The notes beneath the pieces are model-generated. The model ran no database searches and was not told the DNA's origin. It saw only the letters and a list, made by a program, of their open reading frames with translations. 64,000 nt of DNA, from contig NZ_FNRQ01000007.1 in the NCBI RefSeq assembly GCF_900107685.1, positions 310,001 through 374,000 of the forward strand, written 5' to 3'. Position numbers and translations under genes: made by a program. Position 1 is the first letter of the stretch; every line of letters begins with the position of its first letter. This stretch comes from Paraburkholderia sartisoli (GTDB lineage: Bacteria > Pseudomonadota > Gammaproteobacteria > Burkholderiales > Burkholderiaceae). This document shows, piece after piece, positions 17,354 to 26,686 of this stretch.

Positions 17354-18745
17354 TCAGGCGGTCTTTGCGGCGGACAGGGTCTGTTCGCGCAGCCGGATGT
17401 AGTCGAGCTTGTCGACCGGCGTGGCGCTCCGTTCACCGAGATCGTTCAGGTGAATCCGGTACGTTTCCCTCACGCTGAACGCGGCGATCGCGGCGATCAC
17501 CGTGATGCCGAACGTGATCGAGCCGATCATCACCGGAACGTTGGTCGATCCCGGCGGCGCGACGGTGGCGAACAGCGCCGGCAGCAGCGCGGTAATCGTC
17601 GTGCCGACGTTCTGCGCAATCGCCATGGCGGAAACCCGCGAACGCGTCGGGAAGAGTTCCGGATAGAAGCTCGGGAAAATCGCGTTGTACCCCTGGTAGA
17701 CCACGCCCCACATGAGCAGCGACATCACGATCGCAAGCGGCACGCTGTGGATGCTGATGGCGTACAGGTAGCCGAACGACAGCAGCCCTGAACCGAGCGC
17801 GCCACCGATGATGAGCGGCCGGCGTCCGATCCTGTCGGAGAGGTTGCCGACATACGGAATCACGAGCACGGCCAGGATGTTGCCGAGCACGGGGATCCAC
17901 AGATAGACGCTCTTCGGAAAGCCGATCCCGTACGACGGTTGCACCGCATAGGCCCCACCGAAAATCGTCGCGACCACCGGAATGACGTTCATCAGCGAGC
18001 AGCACACGACGACGATCATCTCCCTCCAGCCGAACTTGAAGGCCTCGAGGATCGGCGAGCGGGGTGTGGCGCCTTCGGTTTCGAAGGCCGGCGTTTCCTC
18101 GACGTTGCGACGGATGATGTAGCCCGCGATCAGAACCACGGCGCTCAGCAGGAACGGAATGCGCCAGCCCCATGCGTTGAACGCGCCTTCGGGCATGAAT
18201 CGCGCGAGCGGCAGGAACACGGCGGCGGCGAGAATCTGGCCGGCCTGCACGCCCTGCAGCGTGAAGCTCGCGTAATAACCGCGTCGCCCGAACGGAGCGT
18301 GTTCGAGAATCATCGAGCTCGCGCCCGAAATCTCGCCCGCCACCGCGAAGCCCTGGATCAGGCGCAGCACGACCAGCAGCACCGGTGCCAGCATGCCGAC
18401 CTGATGGTAAGTCGGCAGCAGGCCCACGGCCATCGTCGAAAAGCCCATCATGAACATGCAGACCAGCAGCACGTTCTTGCGGCCCTTGGTGTCGCCCCAG
18501 TGTCCGAGGAAGAATGCACCGATGGGTCGCGCGACGTAACCCACGCCATACGTCGCCAGCGAAGCGACGATCGCGATCTTCGGATTGCCCGAAGGGAAGA
18601 ACAGCTGCGGGAAGATCAGCGCCGCCGCGGTCGCATAGATGAAGAAGTCGTAGTATTCGAGCGCAGAGCCAATCCAGCCGCTCGCGGTCGCCTTTCGTGT
18701 CTGATGTGTGCCGTGAGGCTCATGTTCGGTCAGGCTGCCAGCCAT
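17354..18745 (-). CDS. MFS transporter, metabolite:H+ symporter family
   Basis: 463-residue inner-membrane symporter with 12 predicted transmembrane segments. Family markers: SALEYYDFFIYATAAALIFP in TM1, the loop 2-3 motif G-H-W-G-D-T-K-G-R-K, and R-L-I-Q-G-F-A-V-A-G-E in TM4, typical of the MHS branch that carries organic acids such as shikimate, citrate or alpha-ketoglutarate. The ATG at 18745 is preceded by GGGAGA. It lies 94 bp after the SDR gene on the same strand and is probably co-regulated with it by the divergent IclR. Confidence 0.92.
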   Translation of the reverse strand: MAGSLTEHEPHGTHQTRKATASGWIGSALEYYDFFIYATAAALIFPQLFFPSGNPKIAIVASLATYGVGYVARPIGAFFLGHWGDTKGRKNVLLVCMFMMGFSTMAVGLLPTYHQVGMLAPVLLVVLRLIQGFAVAGEISGASSMILEHAPFGRRGYYASFTLQGVQAGQILAAAVFLPLARFMPEGAFNAWGWRIPFLLSAVVLIAGYIIRRNVEETPAFETEGATPRSPILEAFKFGWREMIVVVCCSLMNVIPVVATIFGGAYAVQPSYGIGFPKSVYLWIPVLGNILAVLVIPYVGNLSDRIGRRPLIIGGALGSGLLSFGYLYAISIHSVPLAIVMSLLMWGVVYQGYNAIFPSFYPELFPTRSRVSAMAIAQNVGTTITALLPALFATVAPPGSTNVPVMIGSITFGITVIAAIAAFSVRETYRIHLNDLGERSATPVDKLDYIRLREQTLSAAKTA

Positions 18746-18839
18746 TTCAGTCTCCCATATTGATATGTAACCACGGTGATTCCGTACTGCTACGTCAGAT
18801 AAAGCCAAAGCGAAAACAGATTCGACGCGACGCGTCCGC

Positions 18840-19628
18840 TCAGTAATGGTGGATATGCATGCCGCCATCCACCTGAATCGCGGTGCCGGTCGTGAATGGC
18901 AGGTCGCCGGCGGCCATCGTCGCCACCGCGCGGCCGACGTCTTCCGGCGTGCCCCAGCGGTTGATCGGCGTGAAGCCCCCGGCAAGCAGGTTGTCGAAGC
19001 GCGCCTGCGCGACCTGCGTCATCGGCGTGCTGATCAGGCCTGGTCGCACTTCATACACCGCAATGCCGTGCGCCGCAAGCCTGAGCGCGTAAAGTTTCGA
19101 GGTCATCGCGACGGCGGCCTTCGACATCGCGTACTCGCCACGCTCGGGCGCCGCGATCGCCGCGTTCGACGACGACACGAAGATAATCGACCGGGCGCTT
19201 TCCACGCCAGCCGGCTCCGCTTCGATCATCCGCCGGCTGACGGCCTGCGTGAGAAAGAACGTGCCGCGCGTGTTCACGCTGAAGTTCAGGTCGTAACTCT
19301 CAGGCGACACATCCAGCAGATCGCCACGCGACAAAACCGACACCCCTGCGTTGTTCACCAGCACATCGAGACGGCCGAACGCGTCGAACGCCGCATTCAC
19401 GAACCGCGGATGATCGTCGAGATTCGCCAGATCGCCTTCGACGAAAGCGACACGCGCGGACGCGGGAAACATCGTCTGAAATTCGTCAGCGCGAGCCGGG
19501 TCGATGCGGCGGTCGGCAATCACGACATCGAAGCCGCGCGCGGCGAGCGCAAGCGCGATGCCCTTGCCGATCCCGCCCATGCCGCCCGTCACGAGAGCAA
19601 CCCGTGAACCCGAATCCTGAATATCCAT
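18840..19628 (-). CDS. Short-chain dehydrogenase/reductase
   Basis: 262-residue classical SDR. NAD(P)-binding motif TGGMGGIG near residue 15, NNAG at about 92-95, and the catalytic Ser-Tyr-Lys as SSSN...Y-A-M-S-K near 160-167. The start ATG at 19628 places the Rossmann motif at the usual distance. Paired with the downstream symporter and divergent from the IclR gene. The acidic residue after beta-2 (IADRRID) suggests NAD over NADP (inference). Confidence 0.92.
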   Translation of the reverse strand: MDIQDSGSRVALVTGGMGGIGKGIALALAARGFDVVIADRRIDPARADEFQTMFPASARVAFVEGDLANLDDHPRFVNAAFDAFGRLDVLVNNAGVSVLSRGDLLDVSPESYDLNFSVNTRGTFFLTQAVSRRMIEAEPAGVESARSIIFVSSSNAAIAAPERGEYAMSKAAVAMTSKLYALRLAAHGIAVYEVRPGLISTPMTQVAQARFDNLLAGGFTPINRWGTPEDVGRAVATMAAGDLPFTTGTAIQVDGGMHIHHY

Positions 19629-19847
19629 GACGTGAAACCTGTAAAGCCCCTCAGATGGCCTTCCCTGTTCTGCGGCTCTGCTGCCTTGACAGGGAAGATG
19701 AACCTGCACGGTGATGGCACGTGCGGCGCATGTCGGGAAATTACGCTTTCGGCCCGCACAGGACAACGGCGCCCGGCGTAAAATGCGCGCTATTCGCGCA
19801 CGGCGCGCGAACTTCGCCCGTAACCCGGGTTTCTACGGAGCAGCACC

Positions 19848-20600
19848 GTGAACGACAAAGACCGAATTGCAGGGGCGACGAAGGCGCTGGCTGTCATCGA
19901 AGCGTTCGATGAGGATCATCCGCGCATGAACCCGGCGGGCGTCGCGGAACTGACCGGGCTGACCCGCACCGCAGCGCGCCGCTACCTGCTGACGCTCGCC
20001 GACGCCGGCTATGCGGAAACCGACGGCCGGCTCTTCTGGCTCGCGCCGCGCGTGCTGCGCCTTGGCACAGCCTGGTTTTCGTCAGCGCGTCTGCCGCGTA
20101 TCGCGCAGCCTTTCCTGCAGCGCATCACCGCCGCCGTGCAGGAAAGCGCCCTGCTGGCGGTGCTCGATGGCGACGACGTCGTCTACGTGGCGCGCAACGG
20201 CAGCAGCCGGGTCACGACCGTCGGCTTTCTGCTCGGCTCGCGGGCGGCGGCACCGCTTTCGTCGGCGGGCATGATCGTGCTCGCCCATCAGCCGCCCGAA
20301 CGCGTGACGGCATTCCTCGAACGATACGAACCCAAGGTGTTCACGCCGCACACGGTCGTCGACAAGACGCGCCTGCGGGCCCAGATCGACCAGGTGCTTC
20401 AGTGTGGCTACGCGTTGTCGGAGGAACAGCTCGAAGTCGGCATGCGGGGGGTCGCCGTGCCGCTGCGCAACCGCCACGGCGTCGTGCTCGGGGCCATCAG
20501 CGTCAGCATGCAGACCGGCAAGGAATCGGGCAGCGAAGCGCTCGCGCGCGTGCTGCCGGTGCTGCAGGAAACCGCGAGCCTGTTGCGCGCCGTGGTCTAG
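19848..20600 (+). CDS. IclR family transcriptional regulator (PcaR/PobR-like)
   Basis: 250-residue IclR-type regulator. The N-terminal winged HTH covers about residues 8-70 (NPAGVAELTGLTRTAARRYL), followed by the GAF-like effector domain with ESALLAVLDGDDVVYVARNG and the late GMRGVAVPLRNRHGVVLGAI segment. The start is GTG at 19848, with CGGAG 7 nt upstream. It resembles the PcaR/PobR branch that responds to aromatic acids, in line with the divergent SDR and symporter genes. Confidence 0.92.
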   Translation: MNDKDRIAGATKALAVIEAFDEDHPRMNPAGVAELTGLTRTAARRYLLTLADAGYAETDGRLFWLAPRVLRLGTAWFSSARLPRIAQPFLQRITAAVQESALLAVLDGDDVVYVARNGSSRVTTVGFLLGSRAAAPLSSAGMIVLAHQPPERVTAFLERYEPKVFTPHTVVDKTRLRAQIDQVLQCGYALSEEQLEVGMRGVAVPLRNRHGVVLGAISVSMQTGKESGSEALARVLPVLQETASLLRAVV

Positions 20601-20619
20601 GGACACGCCGCGCGCGACG

Positions 20620-21408
20620 CTAGAGCGCGGCGTCCATGCCGATCGCCTCGACGGCCTTGCGCTGGTAACCGCCTGTCGCCAGCAGCAGGCTGCGCGTGTA
20701 ATCGTTGTCCACCTGCTGCGCGCGAATCGCTTCGATACCCAGCTCCTCGACGATCTCGCCGTTGCGCATCACCGCCACGCGCGAGCAGAGAAAACCGATC
20801 ACCGCGAGGTTGTGGCTCACGAGGATCATCGTCAGGTTGCGCTCGCGGTGCAGCCGCCGCAGCAGGTTGAGGATTTCGGCCTGTACCGATACGTCGAGCG
20901 CGGACGTCGGCTCGTCGAGCAGCAGCACGCGCGGCTCGACAATCAGTGCCCGCGCGATCGCCACGCGCTGCCGCTGCCCGCCCGAAAGCTGATGCGGATA
21001 GCGAAACCGGAACGCCGCGCCGAGCCCCACTTCCAGTAACGCAGCGACGATCCGTTCGTCCTGCCGGTCGATGCCGTTGATCGCGAGCGGCTCGCGCAAC
21101 GTCTGGTCGACGGTGAAGCGCGGATGCAGCGAGCCGTACGGATCCTGAAACACCATCTGCACGTCGCGGCGAAACGCGCGGCCGGCCTTTGCTTTTTCGG
21201 CGGATGCATGCGCACCGGTCTTCATCGTGCCCGAAGCCGCGGGCGCGAGGCCCGTCAGCGCGCGCAGGATCGTCGACTTGCCGGAACCCGATTCGCCGAC
21301 GATCCCGAACACTTCACCTTCGCCCACATGGAAGGTCGCGTCGCGCACCGCGTCGAAGTAACCGGTCTTCGTCTTGAAGCGGACCGTCAGGGCGCTGACC
21401 TCGATCAT
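20620..21408 (-). CDS. ddpF: Peptide ABC transporter ATP-binding protein DdpF-like
   Basis: 262-residue ATPase of the Opp/Dpp class. Walker A GESGSGKS near residue 38, Q-loop MVFQDPYGSLHPR, signature LSGGQRQR, Walker B LLLDEPTSALD, and the H-loop histidine in SHNL. Its ATG overlaps the ddpD stop by 4 bases, indicating coupled translation. Together with DdpD it should energise import of D-Ala-D-Ala or related dipeptides. It lacks the extended C-terminal oligopeptide domain common in OppF. Symbol given by analogy with the E. coli ddpXABCDF order. Confidence 0.85.
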   Translation of the reverse strand: MIEVSALTVRFKTKTGYFDAVRDATFHVGEGEVFGIVGESGSGKSTILRALTGLAPAASGTMKTGAHASAEKAKAGRAFRRDVQMVFQDPYGSLHPRFTVDQTLREPLAINGIDRQDERIVAALLEVGLGAAFRFRYPHQLSGGQRQRVAIARALIVEPRVLLLDEPTSALDVSVQAEILNLLRRLHRERNLTMILVSHNLAVIGFLCSRVAVMRNGEIVEELGIEAIRAQQVDNDYTRSLLLATGGYQRKAVEAIGMDAAL

Positions 21409-22283
21409 TCGAACACTCCCGTCGATTCCGTGAGCCACGCCGGGTCGCGCTTGAGCACCGCCAGTTCCTCCGGCGGATTCACGAGCGGCGGACTGGCGGC
21501 CAGCAGCCCGCGCGTATAAGGGTGCCGTGCATGCACGAGATCGCGCGCGGCGCACGTTTCCACCACGCGCCCCGCGTACATCACCACGACGCGATCGCAG
21601 AACGACATCACGAGCGGCAGGTCGTGACTGATGAACAGGAGCCCCGTGTCGTGCTTTTCGATCATCTCGTCGAGAATGCCGAGCACCTGCATCGAGACGA
21701 GCACATCGAGCGCGCTGGTCGGTTCGTCGGCGACCAGAAGGCGCGGCCCGGACGACACCATCATCGCGATCATCACGCGCTGCCCCATGCCGCCCGACAG
21801 TTCGTGCGGGTAAGCATCGGCGACACGCTCGGGCACGCGGATATGCACCGCTTCGAGCGCGGCGACGATCTTGCCGCGCATCTCGCGGCGGGAGACCTTC
21901 GGGCCATGCAGCGCGAACGCTTCGGCCATCTGCTGCGCGACCGTCATCACCGGATTCAGCGAGTATTTCGGGTCCTGCAGGATCATGCCCATCTGCCGGC
22001 CGCACAGCTTGCGGCGCTTCGAGGCGGACATCGCCAGCAGATCCTCGCCGTCGAACCTGAGCGTCTTCGCGGTGCAGTGCGCGGCAGGCGGCAACAGACC
22101 AAGCAGCGCACGCCCCGTCAGCGATTTGCCGGAACCCGATTCGCCGACGATGCCAAGCCGCTCGCCGCGCCTGAGCGACAGCGACAGGCCGCGCACGGCG
22201 TCGACCGGCGTGCCGTCGTGTCCGCGAAAAGCGATGCGAAGATCGTCGATCTCGCACAGGGGCTGCGTGGTACCAGCTTGCAT
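21405..22283 (-). CDS. ddpD: Peptide ABC transporter ATP-binding protein DdpD-like
   Basis: 292-residue ATPase. Walker A GESGSGKS near residue 45, Q-loop MILQDPKYSLNP, the variant signature LSGGMGQR (typical of OppD/DppD subunits), Walker B LLVADEPTSALD, and a C-terminal region with HPYTRGLLAASPP. The start ATG at 22283 is chosen because GGAGG sits 6 nt upstream and the codon lies 1 nt after the ddpC stop; an in-frame ATG at 22295 is the alternative. Fourth transporter gene of the operon. Confidence 0.86.
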   Translation of the reverse strand: MQAGTTQPLCEIDDLRIAFRGHDGTPVDAVRGLSLSLRRGERLGIVGESGSGKSLTGRALLGLLPPAAHCTAKTLRFDGEDLLAMSASKRRKLCGRQMGMILQDPKYSLNPVMTVAQQMAEAFALHGPKVSRREMRGKIVAALEAVHIRVPERVADAYPHELSGGMGQRVMIAMMVSSGPRLLVADEPTSALDVLVSMQVLGILDEMIEKHDTGLLFISHDLPLVMSFCDRVVVMYAGRVVETCAARDLVHARHPYTRGLLAASPPLVNPPEELAVLKRDPAWLTESTGVFE

Positions 22284-22284
22284 G

Positions 22285-23244
22285 TCAGCCTCCATGACGC
22301 GGATCGAAGACGTCGCGCAGGCCGTCTCCAAGCAGATTGAACGCGAGGCTCACGAGCAGGATCGCGAAGCCGGGAATCGTCGCGACCCACCACGCGTCGA
22401 GCAGCACGTTGCGGCCCGACGCGACCATGAAGCCCCACTCCGGCGCGGGCGGCTGCGCGCCGAGCCCGAGAAAGCCGAGACCGGCGACGGTCAGGATGAT
22501 GCCGGCCATGTCGAGCGTCGCGCGAACGATCACCGACGACGAGCACAGCGGCACGATATACCGCAGCAGGATGCGCGACCGCGACGCGCCCTGCAGGCGC
22601 GCGACGTGGATGAAATCGGCCTCGACGAGCCGTAACGTCTCCGCACGCGAAAGACGCGCATACGCCGGCCACGCGGTAATCGAAATCGCGATCACCGCGT
22701 TGATGACCCCTGGCCCGAGCGCGGCGGCGAACGCCAGTGCGAGCACGATCTTCGGAAACGCGAGCGCGACGTCGGTGATCCGCATCAGCACGGTGTCGAC
22801 CCAGCCGCCGAAGAAGCCGGCCGTGGTGCCGATCAGAAGACCCACCGGCACGACGATCACCACCACCAGGATCGCGATCGAAAGCGTGAGCCGCGAGCCA
22901 TGGATCAGGCGCGAGAGAATGTCGCGCCCAAGCTGGTCGGTACCGAACCAGTGGGACGCGGAGCCCGGCGGCATGAGCCGGTCGGAGAGCACCTGCTGCA
23001 ACGGATCGTGTGGCGCGATCAGCGGGCCGATCGCCGCGACGACGATCAGCGCCGCGAGAATCACGAAGCCGAACACCGACAGCGGATTACCCGCGAAACG
23101 CTGCCAGCGTCGATACGCGAGGCCGAGCGCGGCCTGTTTGCGGGAAGCGGGCGTGTCGGTCAGCAGCCAGCTTTTCCAGTGTCGGGGCGCGGCGTTCATC
23201 GAGGATTCCGGGGTTGGCGTGGCGTGATCGGAAAGCGGCTGCAC
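22285..23244 (-). CDS. ddpC: Peptide ABC transporter permease DdpC-like
   Basis: 319-residue inner-membrane permease of the DppC class. An N-terminal OppC_N-type TM segment (VFGFVILAALIVVAAIGPLI) is followed by HWFGTDQLGRDILSRLIHGS and the BPD_transp_1 domain with about five more TMs. The coupling region is EADFIHVARLQGASRSRILL. The start is GTG at 23244, with GGAGAT about 7 nt upstream. It follows ddpB by 19 bp. Confidence 0.88.
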   Translation of the reverse strand: MQPLSDHATPTPESSMNAAPRHWKSWLLTDTPASRKQAALGLAYRRWQRFAGNPLSVFGFVILAALIVVAAIGPLIAPHDPLQQVLSDRLMPPGSASHWFGTDQLGRDILSRLIHGSRLTLSIAILVVVIVVPVGLLIGTTAGFFGGWVDTVLMRITDVALAFPKIVLALAFAAALGPGVINAVIAISITAWPAYARLSRAETLRLVEADFIHVARLQGASRSRILLRYIVPLCSSSVIVRATLDMAGIILTVAGLGFLGLGAQPPAPEWGFMVASGRNVLLDAWWVATIPGFAILLVSLAFNLLGDGLRDVFDPRHGG

Positions 23245-23263
23245 GAGATGGATCTCCGGGTCA

Positions 23264-24334
23264 TCAGCGGGCGCGCGGATCGAACACGCGATAGAGCGCG
23301 TCCGTCAGCAGATTGAGCGCGATGAACGTGACGCCGATCACGAGCGTGCTGCCGAGCACGGCGTTCATGTCGGCGTTCAGCAGCGCGCCCGTCAGGTACG
23401 AACCGATGCCGGGCCACGCAAAGACGATCTCCGTCAGCACCGAGCCTTCCAGCAGATAGCTGTACGTAAGCGCGATCACCGTCAGAAGCGGCACCGCGAT
23501 ATTGCCGAACGCGTGACGCCAGATCACGCGCCGCTCGGGCAGCCCCTTCGCGCGCGCGGTCGTGATGTATTCCTGGCTCAGCTGTTCGAGCATGAACGAG
23601 CGCGTCATCCGGCTCAGATACGCCACGGAGTAGTAACCGAGAATCGCCGCGGGCAGCGCGATGTGCGAGAACGCGTTGAAAAACACGTCCCACTCGCCGG
23701 CGATGATCGAGTCGACCAGCAGGCTGCCAGTGTGGGTGTCGACCATGCCGTCGAATACCGGATCGATGCGCCCCGGCCCCGACACCCAGTGCAGCTTCGC
23801 GTAGAAGAGCAGCAGCCCCATCAGGCCGAGCCAGAACACAGGCACCGAACTGCCCACCAGACCCACGAAACGCGCGATGTGATCGATCCACCGGTTATGG
23901 CGCACCGCCGCGATCACGCCAAGCGGCACGCCGACGAGCACGCCGAGTATCGTCGAGAGCGTCGCGAGTTCGAGCGTCGCCGGAAACACGCGCTTGATGT
24001 CGTCGATGACGGGATGCGCGGTCAGGAGCGACATGCCGAAGTTCCCGTGCAGCACGTCGCGCGCGTAGATCAGGAACTGCACCACGAGCGGCTGGTCCAG
24101 ACCCAGCTGAATGCGCGCGGCCGCGTAGGCGCTCGCCGACGCGCGATCGCCGAGAATCGCCAGCACCGGATCGATCGGCACCTTGCGGCCGATCACGAAT
24201 GTGACCGCGAGCAGGCCCGTGAACGTGATCACGAGCGTCACGATCCAGCGCAACAGGCGCAGCGTCCAGCGGATACCAGGGCTTCGCGCGGAAAGCACGC
24301 GCACGCGCGCGGAAAGGGTGACAGGCGTCGACAT
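23264..24334 (-). CDS. ddpB: Peptide ABC transporter permease DdpB-like
   Basis: 356-residue inner-membrane permease of the DppB class. It has the family segment GLDQPLVVQFLIYARDVLHG, PVFWLGLMGLLLFY in the middle and ALTYSYLLEGSVLTEIVFAW near the end. About six TMs. An extra positively charged N-terminal stretch of 25 residues precedes TM1. It is 76 bp downstream of ddpA. Confidence 0.88.
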   Translation of the reverse strand: MSTPVTLSARVRVLSARSPGIRWTLRLLRWIVTLVITFTGLLAVTFVIGRKVPIDPVLAILGDRASASAYAAARIQLGLDQPLVVQFLIYARDVLHGNFGMSLLTAHPVIDDIKRVFPATLELATLSTILGVLVGVPLGVIAAVRHNRWIDHIARFVGLVGSSVPVFWLGLMGLLLFYAKLHWVSGPGRIDPVFDGMVDTHTGSLLVDSIIAGEWDVFFNAFSHIALPAAILGYYSVAYLSRMTRSFMLEQLSQEYITTARAKGLPERRVIWRHAFGNIAVPLLTVIALTYSYLLEGSVLTEIVFAWPGIGSYLTGALLNADMNAVLGSTLVIGVTFIALNLLTDALYRVFDPRAR

Positions 24335-24410
24335 AGGGATTCCAGAGGCGAAGGAAAACGAACCGGCGAAGCCGCGGCGGCTTCGCCGTCATGCACCTTC
24401 GCCCGTTACG

Positions 24411-26018
24411 TTACTGCTTCTTCAGGTTCCGGTACGACACGAGGTCGTTGATCGGACCCACTTCAAGACCCGTCACGCCCGGGCGCGCCGCCACCTGCGA
24501 GACCTGCTGGAACATGATCACGAAGGGCGAGCGGGCCAGCATCTGCTTTTGCATCGTCTGGTACATTTCCGCGCGCTTCGTCGGCGACGATTCGGCCAGC
24601 GCAGCGTTCGTCTCTCTGGTCAGTTCGGGAATGTCCCACGAATTGCGCCACGCGAGCATCTTGTAGCTCGACTTGTCGGAGTTATCCGGATTCCACGCGA
24701 AGCCCTGCGCGTTGCTGTGTGGATCGATGTAATCCGCCGACCATTCGCCGATATAAATGTCATGCGAGCGCGAGCGGTATTTCGCCAGCGTCTGCTTGTT
24801 GTCGCCCGGGATGATCTGAACCTTGATGCCGCCCTGCGCCAGGTTCGCCTGCACCGCCTCGGCGATTTCGCTGTACGGATAGCCGTTGCGCACATCCATC
24901 GTCACGGAGAACCCGTTGGGAAGGCCGGCCTTCGCCAGCAGCGCCTTCGCCTTCGCGACGTCCTGCTGATAGGGATTCGAATTGAGCGCGCCGAGGAAGC
25001 CTTCGGGGAGGAACGTCTCGTGGACCTTGTACGTCGTTTTCGCGATGTTGGTCTGGATGCCCTTGTAGTCGATCAGCCATTTCATCGCCTCCTGCACTTC
25101 CGGCTTCGCGAGATTCGGGTTCTTCACGTTCAGTCCGAGGTACAGCAACGTCGCCTGCGGCACGGCGCTCGTATGCGCCTTGCCCGACTTTGTCAACGCG
25201 GCGAGATCGTCCGGGCTCAGGTTGCGCGCAACGTCGACGTCGCCGTTTTCAAGCAGCAGGCGCTGGCTCGACGCCTCCGGCACGTGACGCAGCACGATGC
25301 GCTTCATCGCGAGCGGCACACGGTAGCCGTCAAAGCGTTGCAGCACGATGCTCTCGTTCGCAGTCCACTTCACGAGCTTGTAGGCGCCGGAGCCCGCCTC
25401 GTTGGTACGCAGCCAGTCGTTGCCGAAGTCGTTACCCTTCTGGTGCGACATCAGCAACTGCTTGTCCAGCACCGATGCAGGCCACGCGCCGAGCACGTTC
25501 AACACGAACGTCGGCGCATATTTCTGGTCGGTCGTGATGCTCACGGTGCTGTCGTCGATCTTCTTCACGTTGCGCAGCGCGTTGTCTTTGGTCAGGCCGA
25601 TACCTTGCAGCACGGCCGCCGCGCCCTTGTCGAGCAGCACCGTGCGCTGGATCGACCACGCGACGTCATCCGCGCTCAACGGGTTGCCCGAGTGGAATTT
25701 CAGGCCTGGGCGAATCTTGAACGTGAACGTCAGGCCGTCGGGGCTGACGGTCCACGACTGGGCCACGTCGCCGTTGAATTTCGACGGGTCTTTCAGGTCG
25801 ACGCGCACGAGCCTGTCGTAGGTATTCGCCACGTACTCCTCGGGCACCAGTTCGTATACCTCGCCCGGGTCGAGCGTGGTGAACTCGTCGAGGAACGTGG
25901 CCATCACGAACATGTCTTTCGGCGTCGCGGCCGCCGCGGGGCCCGCTGCCGTCACCGACACCGCGAGGACAGAAGCCATTGCCGCCACTGCCAGCGCATT
26001 GCGCAAAACCATTTTCAT
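24411..26018 (-). CDS. ddpA: Periplasmic peptide-binding protein DdpA-like
   Basis: 535-residue extracellular solute-binding protein, family 5. Sec signal peptide with cleavage near AAA-ATPKD. Family 5 signatures: FTTLDPGEVYELVPEEYVAN near the N-terminus of the mature protein, and the SPDGLTFTFKIRPGLKFHSG strand. GGAGCGAGT precedes the ATG. The gene starts 67 bp after ddpX and begins the importer part of the operon. The ligand is inferred as D-Ala-D-Ala from the neighbouring dipeptidase; it is not visible in sequence. Confidence 0.88.
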   Translation of the reverse strand: MKMVLRNALAVAAMASVLAVSVTAAGPAAAATPKDMFVMATFLDEFTTLDPGEVYELVPEEYVANTYDRLVRVDLKDPSKFNGDVAQSWTVSPDGLTFTFKIRPGLKFHSGNPLSADDVAWSIQRTVLLDKGAAAVLQGIGLTKDNALRNVKKIDDSTVSITTDQKYAPTFVLNVLGAWPASVLDKQLLMSHQKGNDFGNDWLRTNEAGSGAYKLVKWTANESIVLQRFDGYRVPLAMKRIVLRHVPEASSQRLLLENGDVDVARNLSPDDLAALTKSGKAHTSAVPQATLLYLGLNVKNPNLAKPEVQEAMKWLIDYKGIQTNIAKTTYKVHETFLPEGFLGALNSNPYQQDVAKAKALLAKAGLPNGFSVTMDVRNGYPYSEIAEAVQANLAQGGIKVQIIPGDNKQTLAKYRSRSHDIYIGEWSADYIDPHSNAQGFAWNPDNSDKSSYKMLAWRNSWDIPELTRETNAALAESSPTKRAEMYQTMQKQMLARSPFVIMFQQVSQVAARPGVTGLEVGPINDLVSYRNLKKQ

Positions 26019-26085
26019 ACTCGCTCCGTAAGAGATGTTGGAGAGTCTTGAAGGGAACCGCGGACGCTAACTAAACCGGCACGCG

Positions 26086-26652
26086 CTACATGAGACGCAA
26101 CGGGCCGCTCTCGCTGTTGTCGATGAGCCGCAGCGAACGGGAGCCGGGCAGTTCGTAATGCCACCATTCGCTCTTGATGTGCGTGAAGCCCGCCGCATGC
26201 ATCACGCCCAGCAGCAACAGGCGATTGCGCTGCACGTGCTCGGGCAGGCCGGGATGAAAGTGTCCGGACTCGACGGTCATCGCATCGAAGCCGGTGCCCA
26301 TGTCGAGCGCGTTGCCGCTCGCGTCGAGCAGCGTCAGGTCGATCGCCGTGCCGCGGCTGTGGTTCGAGCCGAGGCCCAGATCGGCGATATAGGCCGGATC
26401 GGGCAGGAAGTCCCACAGCACCTGCTGCGCCTCTGGCGGGCGGTACGCGTCGAAAATCCTCAGCTTCATGCCGACGGTCCGCGCGATTCCGACGGCCTTG
26501 CGCAAACCCGCTTCGGCAGGCGTGAGCAGCAGGCAATGCGCGGCCTTGTAGATCGGCTTGCCGGTCAGGTTGCGGTCCGTCGCGTAGACGAGGTCGATGT
26601 CGACGTCGTGCGTTTCGGGCGTGATGGGGATCAGTCGATGGGGTTCTGTCAT
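26086..26652 (-). CDS. ddpX: D-alanyl-D-alanine dipeptidase (VanX/DdpX type)
   Basis: 188-residue Zn-dependent dipeptidase of peptidase family M15D. Zinc ligands H98, D105 and H165, catalytic base E162 (S-E-W-W-H), and the substrate-binding arginine R71 (DAYRPPEA) are all present in the right order. It hydrolyses D-Ala-D-Ala from peptidoglycan turnover, feeding D-alanine to catabolism. The ATG at 26652 gives a full-length enzyme but has no convincing Shine-Dalgarno sequence. The same frame stays open upstream through the repeat-containing remnant to 26988, so translation may depend on what happens upstream. Confidence 0.92.
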   Translation of the reverse strand: MTEPHRLIPITPETHDVDIDLVYATDRNLTGKPIYKAAHCLLLTPAEAGLRKAVGIARTVGMKLRIFDAYRPPEAQQVLWDFLPDPAYIADLGLGSNHSRGTAIDLTLLDASGNALDMGTGFDAMTVESGHFHPGLPEHVQRNRLLLLGVMHAAGFTHIKSEWWHYELPGSRSLRLIDNSESGPLRLM

Positions 26653-26686
26653 GGGGTGCGCGTGAATGGTTTCTGCCTGAACAGGG